DNA of 55,792 bases, taken from assembly GCA_031277095.1 (NCBI GenBank), contig JAISLU010000063.1:1-55792 (forward strand), read 5' to 3'. Shown one piece after another: positions 50,633 through 55,792 of the stretch. Source of the DNA: Synergistaceae bacterium. Its GTDB lineage: Bacteria > Synergistota > Synergistia > Synergistales > Aminobacteriaceae. Under the pieces are notes generated by a model. The model was not told where the DNA came from, searched no databases, and worked only from the letters and a program-made list of their open reading frames with translations. Position 1 is the stretch's first letter, and the number at the start of each line of letters is the position of its first letter. Position numbers and translations under genes: made by a program.

Positions 50633-50661
50633 AGTATGGCCCTCCTCGAATTTATTTTTCC
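50598..50661. repeat. 64-bp direct repeat, copy 2
   Basis: Copy of the FAH-gene 5' end (one mismatch to 50211-50274) on the far side of the toxin-antitoxin remnant. It is followed 3 bp later by dispersed repeat copy B. Confidence 0.95.
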
Positions 50662-50664
50662 TAT

Positions 50665-50768
50665 AGTGAATTAAAATAAGAAGCCTAAAGTTAGGATAGC
50701 TAAAAACAAGTCAATTGCTCTATTTAGCGCGTGTAAAATTAACATTTTTTAAGTTCAACGACTATATC
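50665..50768. repeat. dispersed intergenic repeat, copy B
   Basis: A 104-bp sequence about 90% identical to 41041-41143. Its right end reads TTAACA, 18 nt, TATATC, a promoter-like pattern pointing toward the phosphoesterase gene; copy A has TTGACA at the equivalent place. No coding capacity. Confidence 0.85.
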
Positions 50769-50982
50769 ATAGTAACAAATTTTTGTCCCGTGGTGACTGT
50801 CCCAACCTTCCCGTCCGTCTTTTATTCCGTCTTTTATCAGGTCACAAAATTTTTACAGACCTATGACTTTTCATTTACACACGCCATGTATATTGCCCCA
50901 AGAGCATGAGTACGAGAGTGTTGCAACGTGGTCATTTTGCGGGGCTCTCGGCAATGCACAAATATTGGAAAGGGTGAGTGTT
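50769..50982. other. leader region of the phosphoesterase gene
   Basis: AT-rich, with a tandem pair of 'TTTTATTCCGTC'-like units near 50820. Nothing else recognised apart from a ribosome site (AAAGGGTG) before 50983. Confidence 0.35.
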
Positions 50983-52512
50983 ATGAAAAACAGAAGTTTG
51001 TCCAAGTTGTCCTTGTCAGCCGTTTTTGTCATTGTCTGTTTTATGTCGGTACTCTCGTTCGGGGCTGAATCCCGTGCCGCAGAGCCAGAGCCCAACAACT
51101 TGAGGTTCAGTGCGGATGGAAAATTCAAGATCATGCAGATGTCCGATCCTCAAGATTATGTCCAATCAGGAACCAGGCCGACCTTGGACCCAAGAACCCC
51201 TGCGCTCATGCTCGCCGCCCTCAATGCGGAAAAGCCGAATCTTGTAGTTATCAACGGAGACCTTATCGGTCATGACATGAATGCAAAAGATTTGCAGGAA
51301 TACATCAAGCAAATGGTTGCGCCTATGGAAGAAAAGCAGGTCCCGTGGCTCGTCACCTTCGGTAACCACGATGAGGATGATGTCACGGCTATTAAAGAAG
51401 AGGGCTGGAACAAGATCAAGCAACTCAAGTATTACATGAGTTTCAAGTACAACATGAACCGCCCCAGCATGAGCGGCGCGGAGAATTATTATCTCAACGG
51501 GGTCAACACATACGCAGTGGGGGATATGTATCGGCTGATCTATGACAGTACTGGCAAAAAACCGCTGTACACGGTTTGGGCGCTTGACAGCAACACGTAT
51601 TTACAACACAATTCAACCATTTCCGCCAAAGGCAACACCGGTTTCGGTGGTTACGATTGGGTAAGACCCGAGCAGATCGAATGGTATTACAATACCGCCC
51701 TCGAGCTTCGTGAAAAGTACGGCAAGCTCAACGCCGTCATGTTCATACACATTCCTGTGCCCGAATTTGCCATGATGTACGCGGAGAAGGAAAAATATGG
51801 TCTTGTCGGTACCAGGTACGGAACAGAATTCAGTGCCATGGTCAACAGCGGCCTATACGCCGCGGCTCAGTCGGCCGGAGACGTCAAAGGCATTTTCGTC
51901 GGCCATGCCCATGAAAACGACTACATCGGCAATTACAACGGCATTTTGCTTGGCTTCGACGGCAGCGTCGGCTACTATCAATATGGGCCGGACATGTTTG
52001 AAGGCGATATGCAGTATCCAGACTTGAGAGATCTTTTGAGAGGCGTCCGCATTTTTGAGCTGGACCAAAAGAATCTGGAAACCCTGCGTACCCGAATGGT
52101 GTACGCGAGTGACCTCGGCGTCAATCAAACTACCGCTGAACTTGGTAACATCCTGCGGCAATATGGCCGATATGTTGTAAGGCTTCAGGAAAAAGCGGGC
52201 GTCAAAATGTCGGGTTGGGCTAAAAACGAAAATGGCGACAAAATCTATTACAGTCCTGCCGGAGATATTCAAACCCAATGGCATACCCTGGCCGGAAAAT
52301 CCACTTATTACTTTGGCGACGATGGCGTGATGAAAACCGGCTGGCAAACCATCGATGGAAACCGGTATTACTTCAGGGACAATGGTATCATGGCCGCACA
52401 GGGATGGGAGCAGATAAGCGGCAAAGGGTACTATTTCTACCCAGATGGCAAGCTGGCGACCGACACTACCGTGGACGGTCAAACGGTCGGCCCTGACGGA
52501 GCGCGTAAATAA
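50983..52512 (+). CDS. secreted calcineurin-like metallophosphoesterase with C-terminal cell-wall-binding repeats
   Basis: A 509-residue exported protein (signal LSLSAVFVIVCFMSVLSFGAES). The phosphoesterase domain spans about residues 35-370, with metal motifs 'KIMQMSDPQDY', 'NLVVINGDLIGHD', 'WLVTFGNHDED', 'AVMFIHIPVPEF' and 'GIFVGHAHENDY'. The last 100 residues hold three to four aromatic/glycine repeats of the choline/glucan-binding type, such as 'TGWQTIDGNRYYFRDNGIM' and 'QGWEQISGKGYYFYPDG'. Such repeats are common in Gram-positive surface proteins and unusual here. Base composition looks lower in GC than the neighbours. ATG 50983 is set by the signal peptide and AAAGGGTG. Probably horizontally acquired; substrate unknown. 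Confidence 0.85.
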   Translation: MKNRSLSKLSLSAVFVIVCFMSVLSFGAESRAAEPEPNNLRFSADGKFKIMQMSDPQDYVQSGTRPTLDPRTPALMLAALNAEKPNLVVINGDLIGHDMNAKDLQEYIKQMVAPMEEKQVPWLVTFGNHDEDDVTAIKEEGWNKIKQLKYYMSFKYNMNRPSMSGAENYYLNGVNTYAVGDMYRLIYDSTGKKPLYTVWALDSNTYLQHNSTISAKGNTGFGGYDWVRPEQIEWYYNTALELREKYGKLNAVMFIHIPVPEFAMMYAEKEKYGLVGTRYGTEFSAMVNSGLYAAAQSAGDVKGIFVGHAHENDYIGNYNGILLGFDGSVGYYQYGPDMFEGDMQYPDLRDLLRGVRIFELDQKNLETLRTRMVYASDLGVNQTTAELGNILRQYGRYVVRLQEKAGVKMSGWAKNENGDKIYYSPAGDIQTQWHTLAGKSTYYFGDDGVMKTGWQTIDGNRYYFRDNGIMAAQGWEQISGKGYYFYPDGKLATDTTVDGQTVGPDGARK

Positions 52513-52576
52513 ATAAAAGAGAAGTTTAGATAGCCGCCCCTGGAAAATCTCGGGATCGAGCGTCTATCCGGTAAAC

Positions 52577-52626
52577 AGATCGGCACGGAGGGCAGTCGTG
52601 AGGCTGCCTTCTATGCCGATCTTTTG
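52577..52626 (+). terminator. rho-independent terminator after the phosphoesterase gene
   Basis: Outer stem AGATCGGCA (52577-52585) with TGCCGATCT (52614-52622), inner stem near 52589-52595 with 52604-52610, then CTTTT. Confidence 0.75.
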
Positions 52627-52704
52627 ATGGTCATCATTATCTTGATCTTACTTTTACTTTTGATCTCAATCTTATTTTTTCGTGAGTGCTTTATGAGGAC
52701 ATTG

Positions 52705-52742
52705 AAGATATACTGAAAAAATATACTGGCAAAATATACTGG
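52705..52742 (+). repeat. three TATACTG units upstream of gpmA
   Basis: Three closely spaced copies of (A)TATACTG separated by short A runs, preceded by TTGAAG. TATACT is a good -10 hexamer, so the duplication multiplies possible promoter -10 boxes, although no spacing to TTGAAG is ideal. Confidence 0.5.
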
Positions 52743-52788
52743 GCTTCGTTCAATCGATAGCGATCGATAAAGGAGGAATTTGCCGATC

Positions 52789-53535
52789 ATGTATAAAGTG
52801 GTGTTGATACGTCACGGTGAGAGCGAGTGGAACAAAGAAAACCGGTTTACCGGCTGGACCGACGTCCCTCTGTCGGAAAAGGGCATCGCCGAGGCCCGGG
52901 AGGCGGGGAAATTGTTGAGGGGCGAGGGAATCCTCTTCGACCTGGCTTTCACCTCCGTTTTAAAGCGCGCCATCAAGACGTTGTGGCTGACGCTGGAGGA
53001 AATGGATCTGATGTGGATTCCCGTAACGCGCTCTTGGCGCCTGAACGAACGGCACTACGGGGCCTTGCAGGGTCTGAACAAGGCCGAAACGGCGGCCAAG
53101 TACGGCGACGAACAGGTGAAAATCTGGCGCCGCAGCTACGACGTCCGGCCCCCGCTGCTGGAAAAAAACGACCCGCGGCATCCGGGAAAGGACCCCCGCT
53201 ACGCCTCCCTGGCCCCGGCGGAGCTTCCCGACGGCGAGTGTCTGGCCGATACCGTCGCCCGGGTCATTCCCTATTGGGAGGGTACGATCGTGCCCGAGAT
53301 ACGGGCCGGCAAAAAAATCGTCATAGCCGCCCACGGCAACAGCCTGCGGGCCTTGGTGAAGTACCTGGACGCCATCTCGGAGCGGGACATTCTCGAACTC
53401 AACATCCCCACGGGGGTACCCTTGCTTTACGAGCTGGGCGCGGACATGAAACCCCTGGAACACCGCTACCTGGGCGATCCGGAGGCTGTCGCGAAAGCTC
53501 AGGCCGCCGTGGCCAGCCAGGGAAAGGCACGTTGA
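52789..53535 (+). CDS. gpmA: 2,3-bisphosphoglycerate-dependent phosphoglycerate mutase
   Basis: Interconverts 3- and 2-phosphoglycerate in glycolysis/gluconeogenesis. 248 residues, the usual dPGM length. The catalytic phospho-histidine is in '[21 protein letters not shown]', the arginine/glutamate region in '[22 protein letters not shown]', and the second histidine in '[18 protein letters not shown]'. ATG 52789 is used because GGAGG sits at a reasonable distance; the TTG nine nt earlier is too close. Its stop overlaps the pepF start (TGATG). Confidence 0.95.
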   Translation: MYKVVLIRHGESEWNKENRFTGWTDVPLSEKGIAEAREAGKLLRGEGILFDLAFTSVLKRAIKTLWLTLEEMDLMWIPVTRSWRLNERHYGALQGLNKAETAAKYGDEQVKIWRRSYDVRPPLLEKNDPRHPGKDPRYASLAPAELPDGECLADTVARVIPYWEGTIVPEIRAGKKIVIAAHGNSLRALVKYLDAISERDILELNIPTGVPLLYELGADMKPLEHRYLGDPEAVAKAQAAVASQGKAR

Positions 53536-55409
53536 TGACTCCATCGCCGTCTTTAAATCCCTTTTTGAATCCTTTTTGGGATACGTCCACCCCCTCTTCA
53601 GGAACGAACAAAGTTCCGGAGCGGGCCGACATTGCCGAGCAGTACAAGTGGAACCTGGAAGATATCTACCCTTCCGTCGAAGCGTGGGAGGAGTCCTTCG
53701 CCTCCGTCTCCCCGAGGCTCGACGGGTTGGCGTCGTTCAAAGGCAAGGCGACCTCTTCCTCGGACGCCCTTCTTGCCTTCCTTCGGGAAGAAGAGGCGGT
53801 TTCCATGGAATTGGGGCGGCTTTACGTCTACGCCAACATGAAAAGCCACGAAGATTTGCGCGTCACCCGTCATCAAGAGCTGGCGGACAAGGCCGAGAAC
53901 ATGTCCATGCGCCACGCCGCCGCCGTGTCTTTCTTCCGGCCCGAGATTCTTTCCATGCCGAAGGGCCGGCTGGAAAAGTTCATATCCGAAAACAAGGATC
54001 TCGAGCTTTACGGGTTCCATTTCTCCCAACTGCTGAGGGAAAAGGAACACGTTTTGAGCCACCGGGAGGAAGAGCTGCTGGCCCAGACCCACGAGATCGG
54101 CAGCGTGGCTCAGAACGCCTTCACGATGCTGACCGACGCGGACATGAAATTTCCCACGATTACGGACGAAAACGGGCAGGACGTGGAGCTGACCGAGGAA
54201 CGCTATTACAAACTCAGCCGCAGCAAAGACAGAAACGTCCGCAAGGCGGCCTTCGAGGGCATCCATGACACCTACGGCTCTTACAAAAACGCGATAGGGG
54301 CGCTCTACGCGGGATCGGTGAAGGGAGACATGTTCTACTCCAGGGCCCGCAGATACGCCAACAGTCTGGAGGCGGCCCTTTTCCCGGACAACGTCCCCCT
54401 CGCCGTCTACGACAACGTGATAGCAACCGCGGGAGCCCACGTTGACCTTCAGCATGGGTATATGGCCCTGCGCAAGCGGGCGCTGGGGCTGGATGAACTG
54501 CACATGTACGATTTGAACGTTCCCCTGTCGGAGGAGCCCTTGAGCGACATCCCCTACGAAGACGCCCTGAAGTTGGTGGCGGAGGCCCTGGCGCCGCTGG
54601 GGCCCGATTACGTGGCCGATCTGGAGCGGGGGTTTTCGGAGCGATGGATCGACGTCTACGAAAACCAGGGCAAGAAAAAGGGCGCGTACTCCTGGGGCAG
54701 CTACGGCACCCGCCCCTACGTGCTGCTGAACTACAACGGAACCCTGCGGGACGTCTTCACCATCGCCCACGAAATGGGGCACTCCCTGCATTCCTGGTAC
54801 TCCCACAAGAACCAGCCCCAGGTCTACGCGGACTATACGATCCTTCTGGCCGAGGTCGCCTCGACGACCAACGAGGTGCTGCTTCTGGAGTATCTGCTGC
54901 GCCTGAGCGCGGCAAAACCGGAACCCGCGAGGACGGCCGAGAGGAAATGGCTTCTGGCGTACTACTTCGACATGGTGCGGACGACGTTTTTCCGCCAGGC
55001 CATGTTTGCGGAGTACGAGAGAGAAACCCACGCCCGCGCCGAGGACGGTGAGGCGCTGACGCCGGAGTGGCTCCGGGATCTATGGGGAAAACTCTGCGGG
55101 AAGTACCACGGACCGGTCATGGTCGTGGACGAGGCGATTCGCATGGAGTGGGCCCGGATCCCGCATTTTTACACGGCCTTCTACGTCTATCAATACGTGA
55201 CGGGCTTCACCGCGGCGGGGGCGTTTGCGAAAGCGATTCTGGACGGAGGCGCGGCCCGGTACACGGCCTTCCTGAAAAGCGGCTCCAGCGATTTTTCCCT
55301 CAATATCTTGAAAAAAGCCGGCGTGGACCTGACGAGCCCCGACCCCTTCCAACAGACGATGGCGACTTTCAGAGACAAACTGAGCGAGGCGAAAAATTTG
55401 TTCCCGTAA
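53535..55409 (+). CDS. pepF: oligoendopeptidase F (M3B zinc peptidase)
   Basis: A 624-residue cytoplasmic zinc endopeptidase for peptides of roughly 7-17 residues. The zinc motif is 'FTIAHEMGHSLHSWYSH' near residue 410, followed by the third-ligand region 'YTILLAEVASTTNEVLLLEYLL'. The N-terminal 'QYKWNLEDIYPSVEAWEESF' is the standard PepF opening; before it lies a 30-residue Pro/Ser/Asn-rich leader with NPFLNPFW, encoded by a short duplication. Translation is coupled to gpmA by TGATG. It complements pepT and the peptide importer for peptide catabolism. Confidence 0.94.
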   Translation: MTPSPSLNPFLNPFWDTSTPSSGTNKVPERADIAEQYKWNLEDIYPSVEAWEESFASVSPRLDGLASFKGKATSSSDALLAFLREEEAVSMELGRLYVYANMKSHEDLRVTRHQELADKAENMSMRHAAAVSFFRPEILSMPKGRLEKFISENKDLELYGFHFSQLLREKEHVLSHREEELLAQTHEIGSVAQNAFTMLTDADMKFPTITDENGQDVELTEERYYKLSRSKDRNVRKAAFEGIHDTYGSYKNAIGALYAGSVKGDMFYSRARRYANSLEAALFPDNVPLAVYDNVIATAGAHVDLQHGYMALRKRALGLDELHMYDLNVPLSEEPLSDIPYEDALKLVAEALAPLGPDYVADLERGFSERWIDVYENQGKKKGAYSWGSYGTRPYVLLNYNGTLRDVFTIAHEMGHSLHSWYSHKNQPQVYADYTILLAEVASTTNEVLLLEYLLRLSAAKPEPARTAERKWLLAYYFDMVRTTFFRQAMFAEYERETHARAEDGEALTPEWLRDLWGKLCGKYHGPVMVVDEAIRMEWARIPHFYTAFYVYQYVTGFTAAGAFAKAILDGGAARYTAFLKSGSSDFSLNILKKAGVDLTSPDPFQQTMATFRDKLSEAKNLFP

Positions 55410-55605
55410 CTTGGCGAAGCAATTTCTGAGCTGCTGAGGACAGGATAACACAACAAATAAATGTGACGTTTCCAGAGAGTGCGGTGTAGTATAATGAGGG
55501 CCGGAGATCAGCAGGGAGCCCGTGAAGAACGAACGGCGCGAGTCGCTGAGTTTCTTTACCAGAAGGGGCTCCGGCTCCTAAAACTGAATTTTTCCCATCG
55601 CTGGG
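55410..55605. other. intergenic region after pepF
   Basis: Contains a TATAAT at about 55489 without a convincing -35, and segments GCCGGAG (near 55500) and CTCCGGC (near 55570) that could pair around a 60-nt loop. No known RNA family recognised. Confidence 0.3.
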
Positions 55606-55731
55606 CTAGATGCAGAACCAAAGAATCAGCGCTACGATCCAGCACGCAACGGAGGCAATGAGGACAACCTCGGTAGGGTAGTCATTGCCTCTGCGGCTTT
55701 TCCAGCGACGTTTCAGCTCACGCATATACAT
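55606..55731 (-). CDS. 41-residue single-span membrane protein
   Basis: From ATG 55731 (GTG 55734 also possible, with GGAG 8 nt upstream) the frame gives a basic N-terminus (MYMRELKRRWKSRRGNDYP) and one clear hydrophobic helix (VVLIASVACWIVALILW), then stops at TAG. The positive-inside pattern predicts N-in, C-out. No family recognised. Small proteins like this often precede transporter genes, but here nothing follows on the same strand before pepF. Confidence 0.45.
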   Translation of the reverse strand: MYMRELKRRWKSRRGNDYPTEVVLIASVACWIVALILWFCI

Positions 55732-55792
55732 CACCAGATCTCCGCGGGCGAATTTTCCCCTTTAGACGCCTCCCGCTTTCATTTTCAGCGTC

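Noticed and set aside
52827-53534. Long frame that runs open through gpmA into pepF
   Set aside because: The segment inside gpmA is an out-of-frame shadow rich in Arg/Gly; the real pepF start is ATG 53535, coupled to the gpmA stop.
55490-55600. Possible small structured RNA or tRNA after pepF
   Set aside because: Only one weak long-range 7-bp pairing; no tRNA arms, no T-tract terminator and no known RNA motif.
55479-55661. 60-codon open frame on the plus strand near the right edge
   Set aside because: Arg/Ser-rich, no ribosome site, no family; the opposite-strand 41-residue frame is more protein-like.

Overview
The window is a 55.8 kb piece of a GC-rich bacterial chromosome. The gene content suggests an anaerobic, diderm, amino-acid- and peptide-fermenting bacterium: a branched-chain amino-acid ABC transporter, a dipeptide/oligopeptide ABC operon with peptidase T, oligoendopeptidase F, several amidohydrolases, a DctM-like permease and a poly-gamma-glutamate type locus. 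I think it is most likely a member of Synergistota. This is inference from protein resemblance; there is no 16S gene here to confirm it.

Layout. 1-0.8 kb: the tail of a recombination-promoting nuclease (Rpn/PD-(D/E)XK type) and a small ABM-fold monooxygenase. 0.9-5.7 kb: a complete liv operon on the minus strand (livJ-livH-livM-livG-livF) with a good promoter and a palindrome in its leader. 5.9-6.5 kb: hsp20 under a perfect CIRCE operator, closed by a terminator. 6.6-11.7 kb: a minus-strand cluster prmA, mtaB, an atypical short Hsp70 and a J-domain protein with HEAT-like repeats. 12.0-20.8 kb: rpoB and rpoC, with rpoC carrying a roughly 200-residue insertion. The rpoB promoter is built into the terminator of the gene upstream.

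20.9-29.0 kb is the most interesting part. Two divergent operons face away from a 250 bp promoter region. Rightward are pgsB, pgsC and the pgsW-like gene, the core of gamma-polyglutamate synthesis. Leftward are a secreted DUF6305-like protein, a DctM-like permease, a 47-residue membrane protein, an M14/aspartoacylase-like hydrolase with a membrane anchor, and a secreted gamma-glutamyltransferase. Together they look like a make, hydrolyse and transport module for gamma-glutamyl polymers or peptides, without the usual PgsA/CapA.

29-31.6 kb: an element remnant with inverted ends holding a truncated alpha/beta-hydrolase, a HicAB toxin-antitoxin pair, and a FapA/DUF342 protein. 31.8-39.9 kb: an amidohydrolase, a five-gene peptide ABC transporter and pepT in one direction, forming a peptide uptake and breakdown unit. 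40-47.6 kb: panE-like reductase, then glgC-glgA-glgP-malQ for glycogen turnover. 47.7-50.7 kb: a YtcJ-type amidohydrolase and a fumarylacetoacetase-family hydrolase whose upstream region was rearranged by insertion of a broken VapBC-type toxin-antitoxin pair. 50.9-55.7 kb: a secreted calcineurin-like phosphoesterase with cell-wall-binding repeats (probably acquired), gpmA, pepF and a tiny single-span membrane protein.

A recurring trait is short tandem duplication: in-frame repeats of 6, 15 or 18 bp inside genes (livM, mtaB, the Hsp70-like gene, pgsB, panE) and duplicated segments around start codons (ggt, pgsW, fapA-like). No tRNA, rRNA, CRISPR array or intact insertion sequence was seen.
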